Shown: in pieces, positions 52,840-62,879 of the stretch
Position numbering within the stretch: position 1 is the first letter of the stretch
Layout of the letters: the number at the start of each line of letters is the position of its first letter
Origin: Petaurus breviceps papuanus
Taxonomy: Eukaryota > Chordata > Mammalia > Diprotodontia > Petauridae
NCBI GenBank assembly: GCA_028583685.1
Contig: JAMXIF010001253.1
Span: 101,212,677-101,276,676, forward strand
Length of the DNA stretch: 64,000 nt
Direction of reading: 5' to 3'
Notes under the pieces: model-generated
What the model was told of the DNA's origin: nothing
What the model saw: only the letters and a program-made list of their open reading frames with translations
The model's database searches: none
Made by a program: the position numbers and the translations under genes

Positions 52840-53185
52840 CGCCCACAGCTCAAACTTGCTCCTCCTCCTGACTTTCCAATTTCTGTTCAAGTTATCACTG
52901 CCACTCTTCTATTCACTTTGGCTAGAAACCAGAGTGATCCTTGAATTTTCCCTTTTCCTCATACCCCACACCTAATAAGTTGCCAAATTTTGTCAATTTT
53001 ATTTCAGCAATATTTTTGAAGCTCTGATTCTGTTCCCTCTTTTCCACTCCCACTGCTGCTACCCTTATTCATTCCCTATTGAGATAAAGAGCATTGTCAC
53101 AGCCACCTAAGTTTGCCACGCCCATCCAACATCTCCATGTCCATATGAATAGGCAAATTTTATAGGTTCTTCCCAATGGTATGGC
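52840..53185 (+). mobile_element. LINE-2 fragment
   Basis: 'cttgctcctcctcctgactt', 'tccaatttctgttcaagtta', 'taataagttgccaaattttg', 'ctttgaagctctgattctgt'-like text follow L2 3' blocks. Confidence 0.65.
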
Positions 53186-53194
53186 ATACTTTGG

Positions 53195-53318
53195 AATTAA
53201 GTGACTTGCCCAAGGTCACACGGCCAGTAAGTGTTAAGTGTCTGAGGTCAGATTTAAACTCAGGTCCTCCTGACTCCAGGGCTGGTGCTCTATTCACAGC
53301 ACCACCTTGCCGCCCCAA
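53195..53318 (-). mobile_element. tRNA-SINE fragment
   Basis: 'aagtgacttgcccaaggtca', 'cacggccagtaagtgttaag', 'ggtcctcctgactccagggc', head end 'caccaccttgccgcccc'. Confidence 0.8.
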
Positions 53319-53369
53319 TATCCATTCTTTATTCATTTGATTTTTCCTGGGCAGGTATCAATTTTGTAT

Positions 53370-53445
53370 GATTAGGAAGGAAGGAAGGAAAGAAAGAAGA
53401 ATGAAGGAAAGAAGAATGGAAGGAAGGAAAGAAGAAAGGAAAGAA
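53370..53445. repeat. (GGAA)n/(GAAA)n microsatellite
   Basis: Impure purine units. Confidence 0.9.
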
Positions 53446-53682
53446 GCATTTTTAAATGTCTACTACATAGTAAGAATTGTGCTAAGTGCTATTACAAATA
53501 TTATCTCATTTGACCTTCACAACAACACTGTGAGATAGATGCTATTATTATCCTCATTTTGCAGAGGAATAAACTGAGGCAAATAAAGGCTAAGTGACTT
53601 GCCTAGAATCACACAGCTAGTTAGTTCCTGAGGATATATTTGAATTCAGGTCTTCCTGACTCCAGGTCCAGCACTCTTGGCT
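53446..53682 (-). mobile_element. MIR-type SINE
   Basis: 'tctactacatagtaagaatt', 'tatctcatttgaccttcaca', 'aggaataaactgaggcaaat', 'cctagaatcacacagctagt'. Intact core and head. Confidence 0.8.
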
Positions 53683-53685
53683 CTG

Positions 53686-53935
53686 CAGTGATTTGGTGCT
53701 CAGTGAAATCAGTACACTGTCATTGGCAAACAGGAGCACCTGGAGGCCCGTGCCATCTATAGGGACTATCTTTTCAGTTTGGACTCTGTCCTGGACCTCC
53801 TCCGTGGTCTCGGCAAACATCTTTGATGAGGGCCCATCTCGCTGTTTTATGCCTTTCTTGATATTAATAATCAGAGGGTCACCAAAGTTATCTGTTGTGA
53901 CAGATGTTACAAATGACAGGTGCCCCAACTGCTGT
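53686..53935 (-). mobile_element. RTE-clade LINE reverse-transcriptase fragment
   Basis: About 80 codons stay open: TDNFGDPLIINIKKGIKQRD, then SSKMFAETTEEVQDRV, then VLLFANDSVLIS. They line up with RTE RT (xLFxxPLxIxIxxGVRQGDxxSPKLF … LRFADDIVLIS). The catalytic FADD reads FAND. A fossil fragment without the rest of the element. Confidence 0.75.
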
Positions 53936-54064
53936 TATCACAAAGGTTCTGGGAAGTTGTGACTTTCCTGTGTTCAGACAGATAAGAAATATGAGAGGTA
54001 AGGCTCCCCCAGGTTCAAGTCTAATGCTCTTTTACTACCACAAGACGATGGATTGAGTTTTGGA
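53936..54064. other. Short stretch, possible MIR head scrap
   Basis: 'caggttcaagtctaatgctc' is SINE-head-like. Low support. Confidence 0.3.
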
Positions 54065-54730
54065 CAGGTTGCATTTGAATTGAGTGTAGTGTGTACATGA
54101 GGAGACTTTTAGCAGGCCACTGGAAATGTGGAACTTAAGCCTGTGTAAGGGGAGGTTTGGGAGTCTTTTACCTAGAGGTGATAATTAAAGTTGGGGGAAC
54201 AGGAGAGATTGTGGAGGGAGAGAGCACAGAGAGAAGAGAAGGGGACCAAAAGCAGCCCCTTAGAGGCTCCCTGTAGGTTAGAGGAAGGAAGAGAAGCCAG
54301 GAGGATACAAGAAGGAAATGCTCAGAGAATGAGGAGGATGTGCCTTGGATCAGAACCCAAGGGAAGAATGGGTATTAATAGCTCACATTTAGGCAGCCAG
54401 TTGTGACTTAATAAATGTTTGATGAGTTTAATTTTGTCACCAATGTCATGGAAAAGAGAAATCTAGGAGAAAGAGGGTTTAAAAAAGAAAAAGCAATTGT
54501 AATTTAACCCAAAGAGGTCACTGGTGACTTCTGTGAAAGAAGCTTCAGAAGAGAGTTGGGGGTGGAAGCCAGAGAACAGAGAGCTGAGGAGTGAGTGGGT
54601 GGTCCCCATGAAGAGGTAGTAAATATAGACGGCTAGTTCTAGAGGTTTGGCAGTGAAAGGAAGGAAAGAGGTAAACAATAAATGGAGTGGGTAGCAAGGT
54701 CAGGGGGAGGTTTTCCAAGCACATTTGTAG
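54065..54730 (-). mobile_element. LINE-2 ORF2 (RT) fragment
   Basis: The minus strand encodes a run from 54678 to 54463: FTAKPLELAVYIYYLF, then HSLLSSLFSGFHPQLSSEAS and FTEVTSDLF. It matches the CR1/L2 RT block HSLLxxxQxGFRPxxSTETALxxVTNDL. Further on (54430 to 54065) the text keeps L2 order: 'gtccccttctcttctctctg', 'cccaactttaattatcacct'. It is the best coding trace of L2 in the window, and is long dead. Confidence 0.7.
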
Positions 54731-54864
54731 GCAGTAGGGAAAGAACAAGTAGAAAGAAGCAGAGAGTGTTCTTTCTACTGTCTGCACGTGCAAACAGCCC
54801 TGTCCCTGGCCCTGTGGAGGGGTAAGCTGCTGCTGCTGGACTGGGAAGCAGGTGGCCAGAGGCC
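54731..54864. other. Single-copy stretch
   Basis: Nothing recognised. Confidence 0.3.
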
Positions 54865-54925
54865 ACAAGTGGGCTGAGCTGGGCTGGGCTGGGTTGGGCC
54901 CCGATGGGTTGGGCCCGGACCAGCA
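54865..54925. repeat. GC-rich minisatellite, 5-10 bp units (GGGCT type)
   Basis: 'gggctgagctgggctgggct' then 'gggttgggccccgatgggtt': tandem GGGCT/GGGTT units. Confidence 0.75.
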
Positions 54926-55739
54926 GGGCTGGGCCAAGCATTTGGAGGTGCTCCAAGAGAGTTTAAATTCTGTTGCTGAACAGATGGCTTTGGAACTTCT
55001 AGTAATTCATGTCTCTAGCCTAGGTCTATTGATTCATGCTTGTAAACCTGTGTAGCCCCTCTTCAGAGATTTACTTGGTGGTGGGGTGGGATGTTAGTGT
55101 GATCTGGTCTGTCTCTCCTTTCACTACCTGTTTATGTGACCTGGAGACACTGGGTGTTTAGAATTTGTGGCCAGATGCTGGACTATGTCTCTGTAAAAAT
55201 TCTTCTTCTAATTAATTGATCAAGGGTGTTGATAAAGAATATGGGTTGGGGATGGGCTCATTGTACATAGAATTTAGGAAAGTAGAACTGATTATCTTAT
55301 TACTCTGGCAGAAAATTTGCAAGTGGAAGTGGGGTGGGTGAGAAAAGTATCATTGCATCCAACAGAGAAATTGCTTCCAAGTCATTCTGGGAAATGTGAA
55401 CCATGTGGAAATATTTAGACACCTCTATTATGTAAGCCACCGTAGGGCACCTTATGTTTGCAAGTATCCAGTTAATTGAGTAAATTGTTTGCCACAATAA
55501 TCTGTCAAATTGATGCTAGAATAATTCAGTAAGTGTTTATTAAACACCTACTGTGGGCACAACAAATTCTTTGACAGTGTTAATAAATATCAGACCGACA
55601 GAGGCCAAGAAGCCAGTGCAAGAGATGGGATTGGAATTTCATTTATTTAGCCAGCCTTCCTAGGTGTTGGCATATCCGCACTATTCAGCTTCTCTGACAT
55701 GCTTTGTCTCAGGAGGATGCAATGTGTAGTTTTGTGTGA
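54926..55739. other. Single-copy stretch
   Basis: A weak L2-antisense scrap at 55512-55560. Nothing else recognised. Confidence 0.4.
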
Positions 55740-55932
55740 GTAATGTATATTTGTGTGTACATATGCACATGCTGTATATATGTAGGTGTCTGTAAGTACA
55801 TACATGTGTATATTTGTATATATATGTATATGTAGAGAGAGAGAGGAAGGAAAAGAGAAACACAGAGAGAGGAGAGAGAGAGAGAGGAGAGAAAGAGAGT
55901 GGAGAGAGGGTGAGAGGAAGGAAAAGAGAAAC

Positions 55933-55990
<58 letters not shown>
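55740..55990. repeat. TG/TA then (GA)n microsatellite
   Basis: TGTA-rich to 55830, then GA-rich to 55989. Open frames of up to 127 codons on both strands are simple-repeat artefacts. Confidence 0.95.
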
Positions 55991-55991
<1 letters not shown>

Positions 55992-55994
55992 CAA

Positions 55995-56145
55995 CCAAGC
56001 CCGTGATTTCATTGGTATGGGAAACACCCAATGAGAAAACTCTTTCTACTAATGAATATGACAACTGTTAGTGAAATGACGTCCAAAGTGGGAACTTGAA
56101 CCTAGGATGTACCAATTCCAAAGTCACTGTGCTATGTGGCCTAGA
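55995..56145 (-). mobile_element. THER2-like SINE
   Basis: 'cccgtgatttcattggtatg', 'gggaaacacccaatgagaaa', 'gggaacttgaacctaggatg', 'tcactgtgctatgtgg'. Confidence 0.55.
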
Positions 56146-56154
56146 TACACACAG

Positions 56155-56420
56155 ACACAGAGTCATACGAATACATAGATAATCATATATAGTACACACA
56201 TATAAGGCACAACTGGATGTCATATTTGTTACATGTTTATTCTTTATATGCTATACATATATACACACAGACCTAGACTGTATTTGCATTTGTTTTATAT
56301 TTGTGCACACACAAATGGGAAAGTTTATATAGTGTGTATATGCATAAAAATACTAATAGTTTATGTAGAAATGTTTATTTGTGTTACATATGCTTGTTCA
56401 TACATGTCATCTCTCTCTGT
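56155..56420. repeat. TA/CA-rich low-complexity DNA
   Basis: Impure TA, CA and TATACA motifs. Confidence 0.7.
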
Positions 56421-56449
56421 ATCAGTATCTCTATCTAGAGATTTTTAGA

Positions 56450-56555
56450 TTGTAGCACTTACCTGATGGAGTGTTGTGAAGATAGTGGAGTTATAATGTG
56501 TGACAAGAACTCTGTAACCCTTAGAGTACTATACACATGTTAATATTATTAACTA
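56450..56555 (+). mobile_element. MIR tail fragment
   Basis: 'tagcacttacctgatggagt', 'gttgtgaagatagtggagtt', 'catgttaatattattaacta'. Confidence 0.5.
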
Positions 56556-56559
56556 AACC

Positions 56560-56655
56560 TCTGAGAGGCTCACCAGAAGATTGGCCACTGGGTAAATTTT
56601 TTTCAGCTATAGCAATTGCTAAGGGATAGCTCTGTGGGGGCATACTTGGGTGAAG
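56560..56655 (+). repeat. Unassigned repeat, shared with 46490-46570
   Basis: 'gaggctcaccagaagattgg' + 'ccactgggtaaattttt' here and 'gctcctcaccagtaggttgg' + 'ccactaggtgatggatt' there. Confidence 0.4.
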
Positions 56656-56664
56656 ATGTTATTG

Positions 56665-57080
56665 TTTTTGGTCCTTCATTTTCGAAGAGGACCAATGATA
56701 TCAAGGGGTGATATCTTGACTGATGGTAAATTGGATTTAAGTGAGGCAGAGCTGTGGAAAGTCATTAACCTCTTGCTTTTCTTCAGAGTCATCAAAGTCC
56801 AGTGGCAAGACAAAAGTCAAGATGATTCGTGATGGCCCAGGATACAATGGGTGACCTTTTCTAAATTAAGGTCTTTCCCAAGTCTCAGTTTGTCTGAAGC
56901 AATAACCACTCAATGACTAAGGGTTAGGTAGGAATTGGGATAAAAGGTAACCTAGTTTACCATCACAAAAACATCATTCTGGTAGTTGAAGATCCTCAAG
57001 AGTTTCTGGCCAGAAGAAAAAAAAATGATTGCTATTTACACTCATTCTAAGCCATCAAAACCTAAACAATGAGCCACTGA
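56665..57080 (-). mobile_element. RTE-tailed repeat (inverse of 41425-42092)
   Basis: 'tttcgaagaggaccaatgat', 'gtaaattggatttaagtgag', 'aagtccagtggcaagacaaa', then 'aagtctcagtttgtctgaag', 'gtttctggccagaagaaaaa', 'taagccatcaaaacctaaac'. Continuous, without the SINE that splits the plus-strand copy. Confidence 0.75.
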
Positions 57081-57884
57081 GGCTTGGACTGGACGCTATT
57101 AATAAGCCATTCAAAGACAGCCAGAATGACATTCATCTGAGGAACCTCTGAGTCTGCTGCATAAGTGGAAAAGAGACTTCTTCAAAGTTGGAGACACTAC
57201 TGAGGGGAGTAAAGAAGGAATTTTTGAATGAAAGATTTTCCCACAGCTACAGGCACCTGGGGAAGCTAGCCCACCACATGTCCCTTGATTAACAGTGCTT
57301 AGAATGGATTCTCCCATGGTAAGATTATTCTCTCTCCTGAAGAGCTCATTTACTCTTGTGTATTCATTTATCTGATCTGTCTTTCTGATTTCTGGTTACT
57401 GATTACTTTGATAAAGAGGTTTATTAACTATCTGTGATTATCTTTTATCTAATCAGTGTTTGATTGGAGGTAAGCCTGAGAGAGTAAGTTAAGTGTTACA
57501 TTCCCCTTAAAAGTGACTAGGACAGTGCCTTTTATTCTGAATTCCTAAAAAAGACTCATACACCTAAAATACCAATATTTCAGGTATGTTAGGTTGACAT
57601 AATTCTAGCCCAGTACCTCTCTTAGAGATAGGTGATTGAAAGAGTTCTCTTTCTGCTCCCACAATGGCAGTAATCTCCTTTGGAAACTGGATTGGCCAGA
57701 TCCGGATTAGATATCTTTTTGTGTCACTTGTGGGCTAGCCGTTTTATATTAGAATGAAGTATTTATAAATCTATATTACTAGTAGAAGGAACATCAACAT
57801 CGATTCAACCATGGACCTTTTGAAGTATACTGTGTATGTACAGTGTAGCCGCCCCTAATTTGTTTACTCTTGTACAGAAAATAT
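57081..57884. other. Single-copy stretch
   Basis: Nothing recognised. Confidence 0.4.
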
Positions 57885-57955
57885 GTGTCTCAGGTGAATT
57901 TGAACCCAGGTCTCTCTGACTCTGAGTGTGGTGTTCTATCAACTATGTGATGCTG
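57885..57955 (-). mobile_element. SINE head fragment
   Basis: 'ggtgaatttgaacccaggtc', 'tctctgactctgagtgtggt', 'tctatcaactatgtgatgct'. Confidence 0.6.
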
Positions 57956-58092
57956 ATCCTCAAAAGACTTCCAATCTAATAACTTCTTCCAGAACTCCTG
58001 CTTCCTTTCATAGCTTTGGGAAATCCAAGATCACATCCATAACAACATGAACAACTAATAAATTTATCTAATCTTTAAAATATCAATCTATA

Positions 58093-58276
58093 GGAGCAGC
58101 TAGGTGGTGCAGTGAGTAGAGCACTGACTCTGGAGTCAGGAGGACCTGAGTTCAAATCCTACCTCAGACACATAACACTTACTAGCTGTGTGACCTTGGG
58201 AAAGTCACTTAACCCCAATTTCCCTGTCTTCCCCCTCCAAAACAAAACAAAACAAAAAAACCCAAAATCCCAAAAC
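58093..58276 (+). mobile_element. tRNA-SINE with perfect 11-bp TSD
   Basis: 'ggagcagctaggtggtgcag', 'gagttcaaatcctacctcag', 'agtcacttaaccccaatttc', A-rich tail with CAAAA units. atcaatctata at 58082-58092 and 58277-58287. Confidence 0.9.
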
Positions 58277-58287
58277 ATCAATCTATA

Positions 58288-58768
58288 AGCATGATTACCC
58301 ATTTTGAGCATATTTATTGAGCACAGTATGTAGGTTTTAAATGGTAGATCCTTTAAAGCTAGTGTTTAGGGCCATAGCAATCTCAATGCTCAGCTATCCT
58401 TAGATCCTTTTTCAGATCATCTCTAGGACATGACTGAACAATAGCAACCACAAAAGGCAAGGGGTGGGGGAGATATGAAGTCTTCATATGTTGTCTTTAA
58501 ATACTGTTATTTTTACAGCTTCTACCTTTAAAAAGCAAATACTTGGGGGGCACAATTTCAGGCTTAGCCATTAAGACCTTCATTCAATTTAGTCAATGTT
58601 TTTAAGCACTTGCTTCCTCATAGCTCTAGGTGTGTATGTTCAGGGAAGGTAAGACATGAGTCCTATCTTCATAAAGTTTATGATGTAGGAATGGATAAGG
58701 GAACTGGAGTTGGAAGGGATTTCTGTGACTCTCCACTCCACCCTTCCCATGCCCCCACCCCCCTTGCC
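58288..58768. other. Mostly single-copy stretch
   Basis: 'gacatgactgaacaatagca' near 58428 is a MAR1-tail scrap. 58600-58690 resembles L2 antisense weakly. Confidence 0.4.
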
Positions 58769-59008
58769 TTTTTTGTTGTTGTTAAGTTGTGTCTGACACT
58801 TTATGACCCCCTTTGGGGGTTTTCTTGGCAAAGAAACTGAAGTGGTTTGTCATTTCCTTCTCCCACTCTTTTTACAGATGAGAAAACTGGGGCAAACAGG
58901 GTTAAATGACTTGTCCAGGGTCACATAACTAGTAAGTGTCTAAGGCTGAATTTGAACTCAGAACGATGAGTCTTCTTGACTCCAGGCCCAGTGTTCTATC
59001 CAGTCACC
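58769..59008 (-). mobile_element. MAR1-type SINE
   Basis: 'gttgttgttaagttgtgtct', 'ttttcttggcaaagaaactg', 'cagatgagaaaactggggca', 'gtccagggtcacataactag'. Confidence 0.85.
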
Positions 59009-59059
59009 ATTTGAGTCCTGGAGAGATTAAGTGACTTGTCATACAGGTAGTGAGCATCA

Positions 59060-59277
59060 GAATTTCCTCCCCTCCCCTCTCCTCCCTTTCTCTCCTCCCC
59101 TTCCCTCCTTTCTTCCTCTTACTCTTTCTCATTTGCTTTCTTCCTTCTTCCCTCCCATCCTTCCTTCCTTCCTTCCTTCCTTCCTTCCTTCCTTCCTTCC
59201 TTCCTTCCTTCCTTCCTTNNNNNNNNNNCTTCCTTCCTTCCTTCCTTCCTTCCTTCCTTCCTTCCTTCCTTCCTTTT
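59060..59277. repeat. CT-rich tract and (CCTT)n microsatellite
   Basis: Pure CCTT units from 59149. A 10-N gap at 59219-59228, and the CCTT phase is broken across it. Open frames here are artefacts. Confidence 0.95.
59219..59228. other. Assembly gap (10 N)
   Basis: Ten Ns in the CCTT tract. Confidence 0.95.
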
Positions 59278-59789
59278 CCCAGAAAATTTTTGGGCTATAT
59301 CTTTGAAAGGAGTATTTTTGGCTAAGAGCAAAATAAAACTACAAAAAAATAGTAGTGTGGGATGAGAGAAGATTAAAAGATAGGAAAGTAGTCTCTTCTG
59401 TAGCAGGGCCTCCTCCTTCTCCTCCTCTTCCTCCTCCCCTGGTGTACTGCACTCCGGCTTGCCTGGCTACCTTGGCTTGTAGCCAAAGCAGATGCTCAAA
59501 CATTAGGACCCAAAGGAAGCTTTCTGAACTGCTACAGTTGGAGAGGCCCCAAAGTCCAAGGACATAAAGACAGGCATGGCTGAGGGCTGTCACATTCTTG
59601 AAATTTTCGTAAGCCATTCCTCACAGCAGATGGAGAACTTGATTTCCAGGCTGTTTGGGCACATCCCTGACAGGTAGTGACCTTCAGGGGCAGACTCTGA
59701 TTTACTGACCCCGTAGACCACAGAGAAAGAAAGAATGGAGAAAGCGGCACCCTATATAACGATTAGCAGCTACATGACTGGATTATACT
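59278..59789. other. Single-copy stretch
   Basis: A CT-rich block at 59405-59440. Nothing else recognised. Confidence 0.4.
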
Positions 59790-60000
59790 AGCATTAACTA
59801 ATAATTTGCTATTATTTAGCTTCTGGCCCTTGTGTAACACAAAATGTTTCCCCTGAATCATTTCATTTGCTCATCTTCATCATAACAGTAGTGTGGACAG
59901 GGAAAAGGGAAAAATCTGATTATCCATATTTTTAAAAGTGGAAAATTGAGGCACACTAAAGCTCAGTGGCATGGTATGTCTACAATTACAAAGCTGAGTA
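59790..60000 (-). mobile_element. MIR-type SINE, diverged
   Basis: 'ccctgaatcatttcatttgc', 'taaaagtggaaaattgaggc', 'gtctacaattacaaagctga'. Confidence 0.55.
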
Positions 60001-60604
60001 TGTTTCTTATTTGCTAATGGGAAGCTCATTAGGGCAGTGGCTCCTTGCTGGCTCTTCTCAGAACTCACTTGGCATCTTATTGTAAAGACCATATTTGCTC
60101 AAACAGTGCCCTTCCTTCACGGGTTGTATGCCCCTGAAAAGAATGGACCTTCCAAGATGCAAGGTGAATGTGTTTCTGGGGCACTGGACCAGTGATGGGG
60201 TGGGGAGTGAAAAGCATTGTAGTATTTTTGCTTGAGTGTTCAAAATGTAAAATTCTTGACTCATATTTTGGGTAGGAAGTTCTTCCCGTTGTAGTCATTA
60301 TTATATGCAGAAGCTGCATAGAGTTTTGGCATAGAGAGAATCCGATAAGCATATACAATTATCACCCCCCCTCCCTACTCCAGAAGACTTAGGCCATGCT
60401 ACCATTTTGAGAAGTTGTCATGTGCTTAGGAAATTTATGAAAGACCAGAAAGAGGTCTGCTTCAAAAAATGGAGACTTTGGAACCTGAAAACTTGTAACT
60501 TTAATTTCTGCAGATAGAAAGATCTCCCTCAAATCTAATGCTTCCCTCCCTATTGTTACCAAGCTGAGTTTCCCATCATTCCCCAACAGAATTTTCCCTT
60601 AGAT
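60001..60604. other. Single-copy stretch
   Basis: Overlapping minus-strand frames of 65-93 codons lack domains. Nothing recognised. Confidence 0.4.
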
Positions 60605-61388
60605 TCAGTTTGGACTCCACACTCTTCCATGGTCTTGGTATTCCTACTCTAAAATTCTTCTCATGATGTTTCCACAGCCTGGAAGTCTTCCTTCTTCTTC
60701 TTTTTCTATCCCAAAACTATCTCCTGCACCACTTTCGGACTTCACTGGACTTTTCCATCATGCTCATGCCCCAGGATTCTTATCACTGGTAAATCTGATT
60801 ACTTCTGATTATATCCTTCAAGATTAAATCATCTTTGGTCTTCACATCTCATTGATATCGTCTGCCTCTCTAGTTGGACCATCTGATTGGAAGGCAGAGT
60901 CATGACCTCCAAAACCTGCATTTAAGGAGGGGACCCAGGATGGTCATCTATCTCCTCATTTCCATCAGCTTCATTGCTTTTGGACTTCCTCGGACTTCTC
61001 TATCACGCCCCACTTCCATACCAATAGCTTCTCCTCCAATTTCCTGTTTTTGAAAGTTTTTTTGTGTATATTATGTTCCCCTATCAAATTGTAGCCTCCT
61101 TGGGAGGAGGGACTGTCTTTTTTTTTTTTTTTTTTGCTTTTTGGTGGGGAGAAGTCAGCGCAATTGGGGTTAAGTGACTTGCTCAAGGTCACATAGCTAG
61201 TAAGTGTTAAGTGTCTGAGGCTGGATTTGAACCCAGGACCTCCTGACTCCAGGACCAATGCTCTATTCACTGCGCCATTTACCCGCCCCTGTCTTTTTTT
61301 TTTTTTTAATTTGTATTTATATCCTTAGCACTTAGCACAGTGTTTGGCACACAGTAGTCACTTAAGAAATACTTATTGACTGACTGCC
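60605..61388 (+). mobile_element. L2-like element, split by a tRNA-SINE
   Basis: The tail is L2-like: 'aattgtagcctccttgggag', then after the SINE 'cttagcacttagcacagtgt', 'ttggcacacagtagtcactt', 'aagaaatacttattgactga'. Upstream text repeats a theme ('ttcggacttcactggacttt', 'ttggacttcctcggacttct') I cannot place. Confidence 0.5.
61118..61288 (-). mobile_element. Young tRNA-SINE nested in the L2-like element
   Basis: T-run, 'gcaattggggttaagtgact', 'tgctcaaggtcacatagcta', 'ggacctcctgactccaggac', head end 'gcgccatttacccgccc'. The duplicated ctgtcttttttttttt lies on each side. Confidence 0.85.
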
Positions 61389-61480
61389 TATCCTTCAGAA
61401 TTTAACTCAATCCTCACCTGCTCTATGAAAGCTTCCTTGGCTGGTTTGATCCTTGCTTAACTTTCCCTTTTCTGCACTTT
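61389..61480 (+). mobile_element. LINE-2 fragment
   Basis: 'ttcagaatttaactcaatcc', 'tcacctgctctatgaaagct', 'tccttggctggtttgatcct'. Confidence 0.55.
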
Positions 61481-61484
61481 TTTT

Positions 61485-62500
61485 TATTATTATTATGGGT
61501 GATTGGAGAGACCCTCAGTATATGCTGGCTATGTGAATGCTCTGGTTCATTGTTGTAGGATGTGGGCTTTAAGATGTTGCATTAATCCTTTTTTGGTCCT
61601 CCAGGCTAGGGGCACTATAAAAGATGATTGGTGACTGATTCAGAAAAAGCAACTCCACTCTCATCTAGTTAAAGAAGTGAGGAGGAAAGGTCCTTCCTCT
61701 TTACAGGAAGCCTATAAAACTTGGCCAACACTAGTATGTCTATGGAATTTCAATAAGGGCGGTCAGACATTTCTCTCTCCTTCCCTCTCCCCAGAAGTTA
61801 TTATAGCAGCTGTATGTGAGCACATGTGCTTGCCTGCCTGAGCATGGGATTGAATGTCAAAGCCCTGCTTGCCTCGTCTGTTCTGTGTTTCTTTCCCTGA
61901 CCCCTGGTAACCAAATAGCAATCCTGCGAAGTAAGTTCTTAGCTTTGGCAACTATCATGTGAGTTTGAGAGGTCAGGAGTTCCAAGGGACTGACTGGCAG
62001 TGGGAAGGCAAGTACACGCCTCTTGGAGGAGAAAATGAACACTGATAAAAGGATGACCCAACCATGCCCTGCTGGACAGAAGCTATGAATATTGAGTGAG
62101 TTATATGAACTTTGAAGATTGGAAGTGAAAGTGAAATGTGTTCAGCTGTCCCCAAAACCTTCTGAAAATCTTTCCTACCTCCTGTAAGGGTATGATAGAA
62201 GTGATGGACTATAATTCTATGTTTTAATTGTGTATGAATACATATTTATGAGTCTTTGGGGTTTTAAACATTTCTTTTTTGGTAGAAGAAATAAATAACT
62301 GTCTTGTACCTGATATCTACCACTTTGTATATTGAGTAACTTTCCTGGGAGAGACCGTTAACTGTTTTAGGGGAGACCCTAGACATAAGTCATACCTCTG
62401 CTTTATTTCAGAAATATTCCCGGGGATTTTAAGTTCAAGACATAATGAACCAGAGAGTGGAAGAAAAGCCTAACCACTTCTCTTTCGAGTCAGCCTCCCT
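61485..62500 (+). other. Unclassified stretch, LTR-like signals (possible retroviral fossil)
   Basis: TATA-like 'cactataaaagatg' (about 61610) and 'gcctataaaacttg' (about 61708), and a poly(A) signal 'aagaaataaataactg' (about 62285), are on the plus strand. The short text 'gagagaccctcag' near the start is echoed by 'ggggagaccctagac' near 62370. I cannot find TG…CA ends with a duplication, so the call is only a suggestion. Confidence 0.25.
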
Positions 62501-62504
62501 GCCC

Positions 62505-62712
62505 CCAACTTCACAAATATTGTTTCATTTAATTATTATAACAATTTTAGGAGGTAGGTGCTATTATTATCCCCACTTTACAGTTAAGGACACTGAGGTT
62601 AGGTGACTTGCCCAGGGTCACGCAACTAGTCAACGTCTGGGTCTGGATGTGAACTCAGGTTTTCCTGGCTCCAGGTTCAGAGCTCTATCCGCTGATCTAC
62701 CTAACTGCCTCA
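62505..62712 (-). mobile_element. MIR-type SINE
   Basis: 'aatattgtttcatttaatta', 'ggaggtaggtgctattatta', 'aaggacactgaggttaggtg', 'gcccagggtcacgcaactag', 'gctctatccgctgatctacc'. Confidence 0.8.
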
Positions 62713-62879
62713 AGGCTAAACCTAGTCTGTGTCAGTCTAGAGTAAATGCCCCTTTGTGGGAGAAGGGTATCCCTGGCTTAAAGGCAACACAGTAATCAAA
62801 GCCTGCGTGACCCACTTAGTCCTTCATTATGTACCATCATATTTTGTTCTTGTTTTCGTGGATGTTAACTGGCTTTCCA

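Noticed and set aside
4232-54730. An apparent separate ancient repeat family, always in plus orientation
   Set aside because: Reading it backwards shows it is simply LINE-2 on the minus strand (tail, 'ctattgcaatagtccaggc'-like block and RT text), so no new family is claimed.
55647-56064. 126-127-codon Ser/Leu-rich frames on the minus strand
   Set aside because: Produced by the (GA)n microsatellite and the adjacent SINE.
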